From contig NZ_OMKE01000011.1 in assembly GCF_900299535.1 (NCBI RefSeq), positions 62,001-126,000 of the forward strand: a stretch of DNA of 64,000 nt. Direction: 5' to 3'. Shown here in pieces: positions 46,350 through 56,357 of the stretch (position 1 is the stretch's first letter; every line of letters begins with the position of its first letter). The position numbers and the translations under genes were made by a program. The notes under the pieces were generated by a model. That model was not told where the DNA came from, made no database searches, and saw only the letters and a list, made by a program, of their open reading frames with translations. Origin of the DNA: Aquimarina aquimarini (GTDB lineage: Bacteria; Bacteroidota; Bacteroidia; Flavobacteriales; Flavobacteriaceae).

Positions 46350-47897
46350 TTAATTGGTCAACTCTACAACAACTGGAGATATTTTTTTCAATTTATATCC
46401 AGAATTGGTAGCTAACTGTGCTTTTATATCAATAATCTGAATAGAAGAACCTCTTTTAGCTTTACGTAAAGCAGATTTTGCTTTAGCATTAAGTCTTCCT
46501 CCAGGAACTCTTACTGTAGGCTGTCCTTCTACTTTAAATTTAAATCCTGTTACTTTTAATTTTATATCAAAATCAAAATCAGGTAGGATTGCACCAACAG
46601 AAGAAATCTCTAATGCATTTCTAGCCATTTTTATAGATCCATCTTCTCCACGTACAGTTCCAACAGGTCTTGGAATTCCTTTAATTCTAAATTTCTTACT
46701 ATCACTCACAGTAGTACCATTTGGCAGTTTACCACTTACCTTAATACTTACTTCACGAGCTTTTACACTAGTAACATTCATCATATATTTTCCTGCTCCT
46801 CCAGCTTTTCTAAGGCCTGGTGCTGAAGCACTTACTGCAGGCACTCCTGGAATAGAAATCGTCATTGGGTTTTGAACCCCACGATATACTACATTCATCT
46901 TATCTGCAGATATTACTGCTGAATTAGGTTTAGGAATTACCGCATAAGAACTCTGGATAGGTATAGAAACTATAGAATCTCCTTCTTTAAACTGAAGCTC
47001 TCCTTTTACTTCTCTTTCTCCTACGTTTCCTGCAGGGAAATCAAGCATAATTTGTCCGTTCTTAACTTCTGTTTGCTCTTTACCATTTACCATTACTTTG
47101 GTTGGCTTAAGCGTAGCATCAAAACGTCCTAAAACTATTCTACCTTTAAACTTCTCTCCACTAAAGAAAGCTGTTTTATCTGGTACCACAATCGCCTCAT
47201 AGTTACTAAATGATAGCTCAGAAGCTTGTTGTCCTGCTAACAATGCAGAAAGCACTTTACTTTCAGTAGCTTTAACATCAGCTTGCATTTGTGTAAGCTT
47301 GGTTAATGATGCTACTAAAGGAAATCCTTCAAAGTTATAATTTAGCCATTTTTTGGTAACTCCATCTCTATCTTTTACATCAGATGTAGAAAATGTCTGA
47401 ACGATACCTTCAGCAACTTTATCCTCTACCTCTTTCACTTCTTTAATCGCTGCAGCAACACCGTCTCTGTACTTAGCAATGTTATCTACAAATTCTTGAG
47501 CCGCTGGAGTGTTTTTACCACCTTTAAAGAATTTTTCATCCAAAGCTAGTGACTTATCCATTGTTTCGTAATCTGTAGCATCACTTAATCCGTTAGTGAT
47601 TTCTGCTTTAATCTGATCTATATATGCATTAAACTCATTTGATAATGCACTGATCTGATCAGCTTTTTCTTTTAATGGGGTATATTTTTCAGGCTGTTCT
47701 GTAACTTTCTCTGCAAGTCCTGCCATAAAAGCAGTGTTACGTTCTGTAGAAATTACATTAGACTCTGTTAATTTTTCGTTCATCAAACCGAAAGCCGACA
47801 ACACTTCCTTTGACATGTTTAATGCCATCATTGCGATGAAAACCAGATACATCAGGTTAATCATCTTCTGCCTTGGGGATAGTTTTCCTCCTGCCAT
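46350..47897 (-). CDS. gldM: T9SS inner-membrane motor protein GldM
   Basis: The 515-residue protein begins MAGGKLSPRQKMINLMYLVFIAMMALNMSKEVL, the single N-terminal transmembrane helix of GldM, followed by a helical segment and then several beta domains to residue 515. GldM spans the periplasm and, with GldL, makes the proton-driven motor that powers T9SS export and gliding. It lies 54 bp downstream of gldL. Confidence 0.96.
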   Translation of the reverse strand: MAGGKLSPRQKMINLMYLVFIAMMALNMSKEVLSAFGLMNEKLTESNVISTERNTAFMAGLAEKVTEQPEKYTPLKEKADQISALSNEFNAYIDQIKAEITNGLSDATDYETMDKSLALDEKFFKGGKNTPAAQEFVDNIAKYRDGVAAAIKEVKEVEDKVAEGIVQTFSTSDVKDRDGVTKKWLNYNFEGFPLVASLTKLTQMQADVKATESKVLSALLAGQQASELSFSNYEAIVVPDKTAFFSGEKFKGRIVLGRFDATLKPTKVMVNGKEQTEVKNGQIMLDFPAGNVGEREVKGELQFKEGDSIVSIPIQSSYAVIPKPNSAVISADKMNVVYRGVQNPMTISIPGVPAVSASAPGLRKAGGAGKYMMNVTSVKAREVSIKVSGKLPNGTTVSDSKKFRIKGIPRPVGTVRGEDGSIKMARNALEISSVGAILPDFDFDIKLKVTGFKFKVEGQPTVRVPGGRLNAKAKSALRKAKRGSSIQIIDIKAQLATNSGYKLKKISPVVVELTN

Positions 47898-47951
47898 ATT
47901 CTTTTTAGATTTTGGTAGTTATTTTTTATAAAATATTAATTAATACAAATG

Positions 47952-48584
47952 TTAACTTCTGTTCATTGCAGTTAACATACCACCATATACTCCATTAAGT
48001 GAAGAAAGATTACTAGCAAGACTTTCCATCTGGTCTTTAAGCTTAGCTGCATTATCAGCAATTGCCTGATTAGCTTCAGCTTGACGAGAAGAAGATTCTA
48101 ACTGTACCTTGTATAAACTATTCAAAGATTCTAAGTTAGACGCAGCACTAGCCATTTCTTCACTATATTTCTTTGTTCCTTGCATTGCATCAACAGTAGG
48201 AGAAATATTCTTAGCAGCTCCTTCAAAATTACGAATGCTCTCACCAAGACTACTCATAAGACTAGAATCTACTCTAGCTTCTTTTAGCATGTCATCTAAT
48301 TTTTTAGATAATAATCCTTCTGGACTAGCGTCTTGCTCTTTCTTTTTATCTCTTCCTTTTCCTCCAGCTAATTCTGGATATACAAGAGACCAATCTAATT
48401 CATCATCTACTGGTTCGAATGCAGACACAGTAAATACTAATGCTTCTGTAACCAAACCAACAATAAGCATCTGATTACCAAATGGCCAGTGCATAATTTT
48501 AAATAGTGCACCTAGTATTACAACGGCTGCTCCCAGACCGTAAACCATGTTCATTAATTTTTTGCTTGCTTTTGAATTTGCCAT
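47952..48584 (-). CDS. gldL: T9SS inner-membrane motor protein GldL
   Basis: The 210-residue protein has two N-terminal transmembrane helices: LMNMVYGLGAAVVILGALFKIMHWPFG and MLIVGLVTEALVFTVSAFEP, with an acidic residue in the second helix, as in GldL. A long cytosolic coiled region with linked SLG and NLxSLNxxY heptads follows. GldL surrounds the GldM dimer and uses the proton gradient to rotate it. It is the second gene of the block, 83 bp after gldK. Confidence 0.95.
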   Translation of the reverse strand: MANSKASKKLMNMVYGLGAAVVILGALFKIMHWPFGNQMLIVGLVTEALVFTVSAFEPVDDELDWSLVYPELAGGKGRDKKKEQDASPEGLLSKKLDDMLKEARVDSSLMSSLGESIRNFEGAAKNISPTVDAMQGTKKYSEEMASAASNLESLNSLYKVQLESSSRQAEANQAIADNAAKLKDQMESLASNLSSLNGVYGGMLTAMNRS

Positions 48585-48667
48585 AATAAATTTGTTTTGT
48601 TTTTGTTTTTTAAATCTTAAAGTTTTAAAAAAAGGTTAGTAATTAAGTTGATAGAAAATTTTGGGAC

Positions 48668-50041
48668 TTATTTTTGATTCTTAGTATTATCTTCTCCAGT
48701 TACGTCAGTACCCATATAGTCCTGAACGGTTCTAAATCCGATATAACTTCTTGCAGAATCAGCATATTCGTAATCTCTGGTGCTTACCTGTAGGAAATAA
48801 GCAACATCTTTCCAGGATCCTCCGCGTACTACTTTACGTTTATTATCATCATCATTGACATTTGGGTTCATTGATGCGACGTATTCGTATGCTCCAGGAT
48901 CGTAGGATGATTGTACCCATTCTGATACATTCCCTGCCATATTATACAGGTTATAATCATTTGGATCAAATGTTTTAGCTTCTACAGTATATAGAAAATT
49001 ATCTGCAGCATAGTTTCCTCTTAGGGGCTTAAAGTTTGCCAAGAAACAACCTCTGTCGTTTAATGCATAAGGGCCTCCCCAAGGATAAGTAGCTGATTCA
49101 AGACCTCCTCTAGCAGCGTACTCCCATTCAGCTTCTGTAGGTAATCTGAAATAGTTTACAAATTCTTTACCTTTTTTCTTCTGAAAGGTATTTTTTTCAA
49201 TAGTTCTCCATCGGCAGAAAGCTTTTGCTTGCTCCCAAGAAACTCCAACTACTGGGTAGTCGTCATAAGCACTATGCCAAAAATAATCATTGTGCATCGG
49301 CTCGTTATATGAGTAGTTAAAATCCTTGATCCACACAGTAGTATCAGGATATACTTCTATTACTTCTTCTTTTACAAAATCTTTTCTTCCACCCTTCTTT
49401 GCTCTAGCGGCTGCTTGGATATCCATCCAAGTAAATCTAAACTCAAACTTACTTACATCTAGTGTACGTCTTCCATTGTAAGATTCTTCTAATGGAATAT
49501 ACATTGTATCCATAACCTCTGCGTAATACTCATCTGGATAATCTTCAACATTCCACTCAATATCCATATCTTTATTAAGCTTCCTTCCTTCATAGCCAGT
49601 CTCGCCCATCCCGCTATAATTATCATACATATACTTCTCATAGACAGACATATTCACAGTATCTGCATCTAGAAATGCAAATTCTCCAATACCATCATCA
49701 CCAGGTGCTTTACCTAATTCATCAGCCATTATTGCAAGTCGCATTCTAATTACAGAATCACGTACCCAACTTACAAATTGTCTATATTCACTATTAGTAA
49801 TCTCGGTCTCATCCATGTAGAAAGAACGAACCGTAACCATTCTGGTTGGCGCGTTTGCCAAAGCAGCTTTGTCATCATCCGACTTACCCATAATGAACGA
49901 TCCTCCGGGGATGAGGGCCATACCATATGGTTTTTGAGGGTGCCATTTTTTTCCTTGCGCTCCTACCAGTTCTCCTCGGCTTCCTCCACCACAACTATAG
50001 AGCATTGCTAAAATAGCAAAGAGTGATACAATTTTCTTCAT
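48668..50041 (-). CDS. gldK: T9SS outer-membrane lipoprotein GldK
   Basis: The 457-residue protein has a lipobox signal (FAILAMLYSCGGG, Cys17) and a formylglycine-generating enzyme-like (SUMF1) fold: GMALIPGGSFIMGKSDDD, TEITNSEYRQFV, YPVVGVSWEQAKAFCRWR, RLPTEAEWEYAARGG, NMAGNVSEWVQSSYD, VVRGGSWKD. In T9SS the fold serves as a structural ring subunit. GldK (PorK) binds GldN on the inner face of the outer membrane. Confidence 0.96.
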   Translation of the reverse strand: MKKIVSLFAILAMLYSCGGGSRGELVGAQGKKWHPQKPYGMALIPGGSFIMGKSDDDKAALANAPTRMVTVRSFYMDETEITNSEYRQFVSWVRDSVIRMRLAIMADELGKAPGDDGIGEFAFLDADTVNMSVYEKYMYDNYSGMGETGYEGRKLNKDMDIEWNVEDYPDEYYAEVMDTMYIPLEESYNGRRTLDVSKFEFRFTWMDIQAAARAKKGGRKDFVKEEVIEVYPDTTVWIKDFNYSYNEPMHNDYFWHSAYDDYPVVGVSWEQAKAFCRWRTIEKNTFQKKKGKEFVNYFRLPTEAEWEYAARGGLESATYPWGGPYALNDRGCFLANFKPLRGNYAADNFLYTVEAKTFDPNDYNLYNMAGNVSEWVQSSYDPGAYEYVASMNPNVNDDDNKRKVVRGGSWKDVAYFLQVSTRDYEYADSARSYIGFRTVQDYMGTDVTGEDNTKNQK

Positions 50042-50151
50042 AATGTATTTTAGGTTAAGATCTTCTAGATTTAAGGACGTAAACCTATTTATTTATTTCC
50101 AGAAAAACAATTTTTTTCCAAAAAAAACCTTAAATCTGCCTAATAAAAATG

Positions 50152-51318
50152 TTAAACTTCGTTTTTTTGTTTTGCCTTATACCATCTTTCAGGGATTTCT
50201 TGATTACAAGCACGCTCATAATCAGCGTATGTGCAAGGTAATAACGTATGTCTTTTCAATTTATTATTACCAGACGAAATAAATGGTATCTCAATCCACC
50301 ATCTTCCAGTCATTACACTTTTATAAAAAGACAAGATTTCCTCCTCTACAGGAACGTTATAATGCAATGTATTTTTTAGATTCTTTATATCAATCTCATT
50401 TGATCTGTAATTCACTCCTTCTACAAAGTACCAAACCATTTGAGCTATCAGTAACGATGCCGCCGCTTCATTTTCAAAATTCTTGAATTCATAAATCCCA
50501 AAACTTTTTACTTTATCACTAATTCCAGCATATCTTGAAATCGCGCAAATCTCTCTTCCATCAAAACCATTAGGGGAGGCTGTATACCCATTAAGACTTG
50601 TAGCATTCATAACCCCTAAATCCACAGCAACGATATCTGCATCACGCATTATAGGCTCAACCACAGTAACATCTGCTATAACTTCTCCTAAACGACAAGC
50701 ATCAAAGTACAACTTTTCTATAAGATCTATTTCATCTTGAGGATTAAAATACGTTTGATACCCTATATTACTATAATTAAACAGATTATACGGTTGTTCT
50801 ACTATAATTTTACCAACAAAAGAAGTATTGGTTATTGGCTGAGATGAGTTTCCTAAATCAAACCTACTATCAACATTTACTAGGTTAACCATTCTCTCAA
50901 ACACATCAAATGCCCTGTATTGTGCGTATACCAAATCCTGGCTACCACCAATAATTACAGGTATTATATTTTTGACCAGTAAGGTTGACAACACTTCTTG
51001 AACCAAATAGTACGTATCACTAACCTCATTACCCGCAATAATATCTCCAAGATCTACAATGTTTGTATTCCAATTTCCTGGATAAAGCTCGTAGAATGCC
51101 TTACGGATAGAAGAAAAATCCAATCCTTCTTCCTCCAGAGCATTAATTCCATTTCTGTTTTCTTGAATTCCCAGAATAGCAATATCTGTTTTTTCTAGAT
51201 CTGGAATCCCATCATCAAGTGTATGAATTCTAATTTGTTTTCCTAATGCGTAATCAGAAAGTGGTTCAATATACTCGATAACCGAATCACTAACAGGTAC
51301 AAGAAATTCAAAAGACAT
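50152..51318 (-). CDS. Arginase-fold protein with degenerate metal site
   Basis: The 388-residue protein aligns in outline with the formimidoylglutamase/arginase superfamily: IPVIIGGSQDL, NVDSRFDLG and IVAVDLGVM stand where GGxH, DxHxD and SxDxD are expected. The metal-ligating His is Q127, the DxHxD His is R152 and the second Asp of the last motif is G235. It therefore probably lacks hydrolase activity. It sits between topA (8 bp upstream) and gldK, a constant neighbour in Flavobacteriia as I recall, which hints at a structural or regulatory part in motility or secretion. That is inference. Confidence 0.8.
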   Translation of the reverse strand: MSFEFLVPVSDSVIEYIEPLSDYALGKQIRIHTLDDGIPDLEKTDIAILGIQENRNGINALEEEGLDFSSIRKAFYELYPGNWNTNIVDLGDIIAGNEVSDTYYLVQEVLSTLLVKNIIPVIIGGSQDLVYAQYRAFDVFERMVNLVNVDSRFDLGNSSQPITNTSFVGKIIVEQPYNLFNYSNIGYQTYFNPQDEIDLIEKLYFDACRLGEVIADVTVVEPIMRDADIVAVDLGVMNATSLNGYTASPNGFDGREICAISRYAGISDKVKSFGIYEFKNFENEAAASLLIAQMVWYFVEGVNYRSNEIDIKNLKNTLHYNVPVEEEILSFYKSVMTGRWWIEIPFISSGNNKLKRHTLLPCTYADYERACNQEIPERWYKAKQKNEV

Positions 51319-51326
51319 AGATTAAT

Positions 51327-53825
51327 TTATTTCTTTTTAGTGGCCTTTTTTGTTGTTTTCTTTTTTGTTGCTTTTTTCTTAGGAGCATTCTTTTCTATCA
51401 GACCCTTCACCTTATCCAAAGTCAATTTTGAAGCGTCAACTGTTTTTGGCAATTCAATTTTCACCTTGCCTTTTATAATATTACTTCGCCCCCATCTGGC
51501 TTTCTCTACACGAATTCCTTCTTCCTCCCAGTTATGGATCACCTTATCAATCTCTTTCTGCTTTTTCTCTTCAATAAGAGTTACAATATCATTGTCTGAC
51601 AAGTTATCAAAATCATATTTTTTGTTCACGTTAATAAACATTCCGTTCCATTTAATGAATGGTCCAAATCGACCTTTCCCTTTTTGAACAGGAAGATTTT
51701 CATATGTGTATATAGGAGCGTCTGCTTTTTCTTTAGCATCTATTAGCTCTATTGCTCTATCTAACGTAGTTTGCAAAGGATCTTCTCCTTTTTCTAACGA
51801 AACGAATTTTTCACCAAATTTTACATAAGGACCAAAACGACCATTATTTACAACTATCGTTTCTCCTTTATAGTCTCCTAATTCTTTTGGCAACTGAAAC
51901 AAATCTATCGCCTCCTCAAAAGTAATACTACTAAGCGTTTGTCCTGGAGGCAAACTTGCGAACCTAGGTTTATCTTCATCATCAGCTGTACCAATCTGAA
52001 CCATTGGACCAAACTTACCAAGCCTCACACTCACCACTTTACCTGTAGCAGGATCCTCTCCTAAAATACGCTCTCCTACTTCTCTTTCTGCATTTTGCGC
52101 AACATCTTCAACCCTTGGATGAAATTCTTGATAAAACTCCCTCATCACTTGGGTCCAATCTTCCTGACCCTCTGCTATCTCATCAAAATCTTGTTCTACT
52201 TTTGCTGTAAAATTATAATCAAGAATAGATGCAAAGTGATTCACAAGAAAATCATTAACCACCATACCTACATCGGTTGGTATCAACTTACCTTTATCAC
52301 TACCTACTTTTTCTGAAAGTTTTTTCTCTTCCACAGCATCTCCAGAAAGAACCATCTGAACATACCCTCTCAACTCTCCTTCTTTGGCTCCTTTCTCTAC
52401 ATAATTCCTATTTTGAATAGTTGAGATTGTAGGAGCATATGTTGATGGTCTCCCAATTCCTAATTCTTCTAATTTCTTAACCAACGACGCTTCTGTATAA
52501 CGACTAGGTGGCCTTGTAAATCTTTGGGTCGCTGTAATATAATTATTAAATAGATTTTCTCTTATCTTCATCTCTGGCAGAATCCCTTCTTGCTCTTCAT
52601 CTTCATCATCATTACCTTCAAGGTACACCTTCAAAAATCCTTCAAATTTGATCACTTCTCCACTTGCAGAAAACTGCTCCTTATGTGTATTAGCATCAAT
52701 TTTCACATTAGTTCGCTCTAATCGAGCATCGCTCATTTGTGAGGCTATAGCACGTTTCCAGATCAACTCATACAATCGCTGCTGATCATAATCTACATTC
52801 ACACTATGTCTAGAAAAATCTGTTGGGCGTATTGCTTCGTGAGCTTCTTGAGCCCCCTTAGTCTTTCCTTTATATTGTCTTGGATTACTATACTCACTCC
52901 CATAAGCAGAATCAATCTCTGCTTTTGCTCCATTTTGAGCTTCTGCAGATAAGTTCACACTATCAGTTCTCATATATGTAATCAATCCTGCCTCATACAG
53001 CCGTTGTGCCATAGTCATTGTTTTACTCACTGAGAAATACAATTTCCTTGACGCCTCTTGTTGTAAGGTTGACGTTGTAAATGGTGGCGCTGGTGATTTT
53101 TTTGCAGGCTTTTTAGAAAGGTCTCCTACAGCAAAAGAAGCTCCTATATTTTTCTGCAAAAACGCCTGAGCTTCTTCTTTCGTTTTAAAATTTTTAGGCA
53201 ATTTTGCCTTAAAAGATTTCCCCGCTTGGTTACAAAACTCTGCATCAATCCTAAATGAAGCTTCTGGATTAAAACCAAGTATATCTCGTTCTCTTTCTAC
53301 TATTAATCGTACTGAGACTGACTGCACTCTTCCTGCTGATAACCCTCCTTTTACTTTACGCCATAAAACAGGAGATAGCTCATATCCTACTAAACGATCC
53401 AAAACACGCCTAGCTTGTTGAGCATTTACCAAATTATAATCAATAGAACGAGGGTTCTCTATAGCTTTTAAGATTGCATTCTTGGTAATCTCGTGAAAAA
53501 CAATACGTCGAGTCCTCTCTTTATCTAATTTAAGTGTCTCTGCCAAATGCCATGCAATAGCTTCTCCTTCTCGATCCTCATCACTAGCTAGCCATACCAT
53601 CTCAGCCTTCTTAGAAAGATCCTTTAGTTTTTTGACAACATCTTTTTTGTCTTTGGAAACGATATACTTAGGTTTAAAATCTCCATCAACATCAACCCCT
53701 AGCTCTTTTGCAGGTAAATCTGCAATATGCCCAAAACTGGATGCAACCGTATAATCTTTTCCAAGGAATTTTTCTATTGTTTTAGCCTTAGCAGGCGACT
53801 CCACAATCACTAAATTCTTAGCCAT
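51327..53825 (-). CDS. topA: DNA topoisomerase I
   Basis: The 832-residue protein has the TOPRIM start MAKNLVIVESPAKAKTIEKFLG, DEDREGEAIAWH, the catalytic tyrosine in ITYMRTDSVNLS and the PPSRYTEASLVKKLEELGIGRPSTY block. Instead of classical zinc fingers, the C-terminus has repeated KxGRFGPFIKW-type modules (GRFGPYVKFG, GRFGPFIKWNG) and a Lys-rich tail (KKKATKKKTTKK). It relaxes negative supercoils. It leads a probable transcript with the arginase-fold gene. Confidence 0.97.
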   Translation of the reverse strand: MAKNLVIVESPAKAKTIEKFLGKDYTVASSFGHIADLPAKELGVDVDGDFKPKYIVSKDKKDVVKKLKDLSKKAEMVWLASDEDREGEAIAWHLAETLKLDKERTRRIVFHEITKNAILKAIENPRSIDYNLVNAQQARRVLDRLVGYELSPVLWRKVKGGLSAGRVQSVSVRLIVERERDILGFNPEASFRIDAEFCNQAGKSFKAKLPKNFKTKEEAQAFLQKNIGASFAVGDLSKKPAKKSPAPPFTTSTLQQEASRKLYFSVSKTMTMAQRLYEAGLITYMRTDSVNLSAEAQNGAKAEIDSAYGSEYSNPRQYKGKTKGAQEAHEAIRPTDFSRHSVNVDYDQQRLYELIWKRAIASQMSDARLERTNVKIDANTHKEQFSASGEVIKFEGFLKVYLEGNDDEDEEQEGILPEMKIRENLFNNYITATQRFTRPPSRYTEASLVKKLEELGIGRPSTYAPTISTIQNRNYVEKGAKEGELRGYVQMVLSGDAVEEKKLSEKVGSDKGKLIPTDVGMVVNDFLVNHFASILDYNFTAKVEQDFDEIAEGQEDWTQVMREFYQEFHPRVEDVAQNAEREVGERILGEDPATGKVVSVRLGKFGPMVQIGTADDEDKPRFASLPPGQTLSSITFEEAIDLFQLPKELGDYKGETIVVNNGRFGPYVKFGEKFVSLEKGEDPLQTTLDRAIELIDAKEKADAPIYTYENLPVQKGKGRFGPFIKWNGMFINVNKKYDFDNLSDNDIVTLIEEKKQKEIDKVIHNWEEEGIRVEKARWGRSNIIKGKVKIELPKTVDASKLTLDKVKGLIEKNAPKKKATKKKTTKKATKKK

Positions 53826-53904
53826 AGTCCTTTAATTTCTGACAACAAAAGTATATCAATTTTTTGATATCAAGATTCTTTATCAGAAAATTAGTTCAAA
53901 AAAA

Positions 53905-53924
53905 AACCTGCTGATCAGCAGGTT
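53905..53924. terminator. Terminator between the membrane protein gene and topA
   Basis: AACCTGCTGATCAGCAGGTT is a perfect 20-bp palindrome flanked by an A-run on the left and T-rich sequence on the right, so it can terminate in both directions. It lies 12 bp beyond the stop of the 53936 gene. Confidence 0.8.
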
Positions 53925-53935
53925 CCTCTTTTATT

Positions 53936-54742
53936 TTATTTTAACAACGGTGTTTCGTCATTCTCGAATTCACCATCTTCAAAACCTAAAGAATCTTTAT
54001 ATATATAATAAATTGGTATATATGTAAACGAACTTATAAAAAATGATCCTAACCCACAGGTCACATAACCTAGCACTTGAACCAACATAATAGAGATAAA
54101 AATTAAACCAAAAGAAATCAACCAAGTCCTATTACCTAAATTAAAACTTGCCTTAACAAGATCAGAAACACTCATATCAGGATTAAACGCATATATAACC
54201 ATCATTAACTGAATTGGAACCATCACATAAATAACAGGAAAAAAACATAATAGACATGCTAACACAATTATTCCAATTAATATCAATGACAATGTTATTG
54301 TCTTCCTAAGATATTTCCCTTTCAAAAACATAAAATAATCCGTCTTTTCAGCCATTTCCATATCCGATTGTCTGCACACTACAAAAAAGTGGGCTGTAAA
54401 TGCAAACGTCATAGAAACTGGGATTATCAAAACAACCAACATCAATAAAGCAAATAAAATCATATAGATTACAGCCACAATACCTACTACTAGATCCTCA
54501 TCAAAATCCACATCCATGTTTTCTGCAAAAATCCCTGTAAACCCTACAATACCAAAACCTCCAACAAACACCACCAAATACATAATCACAAACATAGCCA
54601 ACATTATAGCCAGAGGTATTATCACATGAATAAATCCTTGCACCCACACTTTTTTGAAAAGCTCTATACTTTTACTAAAAATTCCTCCAAAGTCTAACGG
54701 CTTGCTATTATCTATTCTCTCAAAGAGGTTATTTGATATCAT
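53936..54742 (-). CDS. Multi-pass inner-membrane protein
   Basis: From ATG 54742 (MISNNLFERIDNSKPLDFG) the product has 268 residues; an ATG 33 bp upstream would add a poor leader. About five or six hydrophobic helices are seen (VIIPLAIMLAMFVIMYLVVF, VVGIVAVIYMILFALLMLVVL, LSLILIGIIVLACLLC, LISFGLIFISIMLVQVLGYV). The pattern resembles the DUF975/YciC-like integral membrane families of Bacteroidota. The function is unknown. It is divergent from miaB. Confidence 0.75.
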   Translation of the reverse strand: MISNNLFERIDNSKPLDFGGIFSKSIELFKKVWVQGFIHVIIPLAIMLAMFVIMYLVVFVGGFGIVGFTGIFAENMDVDFDEDLVVGIVAVIYMILFALLMLVVLIIPVSMTFAFTAHFFVVCRQSDMEMAEKTDYFMFLKGKYLRKTITLSLILIGIIVLACLLCFFPVIYVMVPIQLMMVIYAFNPDMSVSDLVKASFNLGNRTWLISFGLIFISIMLVQVLGYVTCGLGSFFISSFTYIPIYYIYKDSLGFEDGEFENDETPLLK

Positions 54743-54809
54743 ATATACTTTTTTATGGATTAAAAACCAGATCAAATATATATTTTTTACAAATTAAACC
54801 CATGACACT

Positions 54810-54840
54810 TTGTCACAAACCGTATTAAAAAGTATCTTTG
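54810..54840 (+). promoter_or_regulatory. Promoter of miaB
   Basis: TTG (54810-54812), 20 nt, and TATCTTTG (54833-54840) match the Bacteroidota consensus closely. A start near 54847 would leave about 32 nt before ATG 54879, which supports that ATG over the TTG at 54810. Confidence 0.75.
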
Positions 54841-54878
54841 CACACTATTTGACCTCAATTAAGAAGGAATTATTTTTT

Positions 54879-56324
54879 ATGGAGAAGATTATTGATGAAA
54901 GCATACAAGGACAACCACTTGCCTTAGATCAAAACAAAGGAAACCAACGAAAGCTTTTTATAGAAAGCTATGGTTGCCAGATGAATTTTAGCGATAGTGA
55001 AATTGTCGCCTCTATTCTTGCTAAAGAAGGTTTTAACACTACACAAAATCTAGAAGATGCAGATTTAGTACTTGTAAACACTTGTTCTATTCGTGAAAAA
55101 GCAGAGCAGACAGTCAGAAAAAGATTAGAAAAATACAATGCTGTAAAAAGAACCAATCCCAAGATGAAAGTAGGCGTATTGGGATGTATGGCCGAACGAT
55201 TAAAAAGTAAGTTTCTAGAGGAAGAAAAAATAGTAGATCTAGTGGTTGGTCCTGACGCATATAAAGACCTCCCTAATCTGATCGAAAAAGTAGATTCAGG
55301 GCGCAATGCAGTCAATGTCATTCTCTCTAAAGAAGAAACCTATGGAGACATTGCTCCTGTAAGGTTACAAAGTAATGGTGTATCGGCGTTTGTCTCTATT
55401 ACTCGTGGCTGTGATAACATGTGTACCTTTTGTGTTGTGCCTTTTACTAGAGGTCGAGAACGTAGTAGAGACCCTCAAAGTATTCTTAAAGAAGTAAATG
55501 ATTTGGTCTCTCGTGATTTTAAAGAAATCACCTTGTTAGGACAAAATGTAGACAGTTATTTATGGTATGGCGGGGGTTTGAAAAAAGATTTTCAAAAAGC
55601 TAGCGATTTTCAAAAAGCAACGGCTGTAGATTTTGCTAAACTTCTGGATATGACAGCAGAAAGATATCCAAAATTACGAATTCGTTTCTCTACATCGAAT
55701 CCTCAAGATATGACTCTGGATGTGATAAATGTTATGGCAAAACATAAAAACATATGTAAACACATACATTTACCGATACAAAGTGGAAGCGATAGAATTC
55801 TTAAAGAAATGAATCGATTACACACTCGTCAAGAATATATTAAACTTGTTGATGATATAAAGAAAATAATTCCTGATTGTGCAATAACACAAGATATGAT
55901 CATTGGTTTTCCAACAGAAACAGAAGAAGACCATCAAGATACTTTATCACTACTAGAGTATGTAAAATATGAACATGGGTATATGTATGCCTATTCAGAA
56001 AGACCTGGAACCCTTGCTGAGCGTAAACTGGAAGATGATGTTCCTGAGGAGACCAAAAAAAGAAGGCTTGCAGAGGTTATAAAATCACAACGAAGGCATA
56101 GTGCATATAGACATCAAAGCTATATTGGAAAAACTTTTGAAGTTTTAATTGAAAAAGAGTCAAAAAAATCTGACCAACACTGGAGCGGAAGAACTACAAA
56201 AAATATTGTAGCTATATTTCCTAAAAAAGATTATAAAATAGGTGATTTTGTGTTGGTTCGCATTGATGAATGCACCAGTGCTACCTTATTAGGAGAAGCC
56301 ATAGGATACTCTGATAATAACTAA
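54879..56324 (+). CDS. miaB: tRNA-2-methylthio-N6-dimethylallyladenosine synthase
   Basis: From ATG 54879 (MEKIIDESIQG) the enzyme has 481 residues; the 23 codons before it overlap the promoter. Motifs: KLFIESYGCQMNFSDSE and CSIREKAEQ with VGVLGCMAERLK for the N-terminal cluster, the radical SAM Cys motif in CDNMCTFCVVPFTRG, and a TRAM-like end. The enzyme methylthiolates i6A37 of tRNAs reading UNN codons. It begins an operon-like run with the sigma-54 activator gene. Confidence 0.95.
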   Translation: MEKIIDESIQGQPLALDQNKGNQRKLFIESYGCQMNFSDSEIVASILAKEGFNTTQNLEDADLVLVNTCSIREKAEQTVRKRLEKYNAVKRTNPKMKVGVLGCMAERLKSKFLEEEKIVDLVVGPDAYKDLPNLIEKVDSGRNAVNVILSKEETYGDIAPVRLQSNGVSAFVSITRGCDNMCTFCVVPFTRGRERSRDPQSILKEVNDLVSRDFKEITLLGQNVDSYLWYGGGLKKDFQKASDFQKATAVDFAKLLDMTAERYPKLRIRFSTSNPQDMTLDVINVMAKHKNICKHIHLPIQSGSDRILKEMNRLHTRQEYIKLVDDIKKIIPDCAITQDMIIGFPTETEEDHQDTLSLLEYVKYEHGYMYAYSERPGTLAERKLEDDVPEETKKRRLAEVIKSQRRHSAYRHQSYIGKTFEVLIEKESKKSDQHWSGRTTKNIVAIFPKKDYKIGDFVLVRIDECTSATLLGEAIGYSDNN

Positions 56325-56357
56325 TTATAAGCAACAGTCTACTATACAAAAAAGAAA

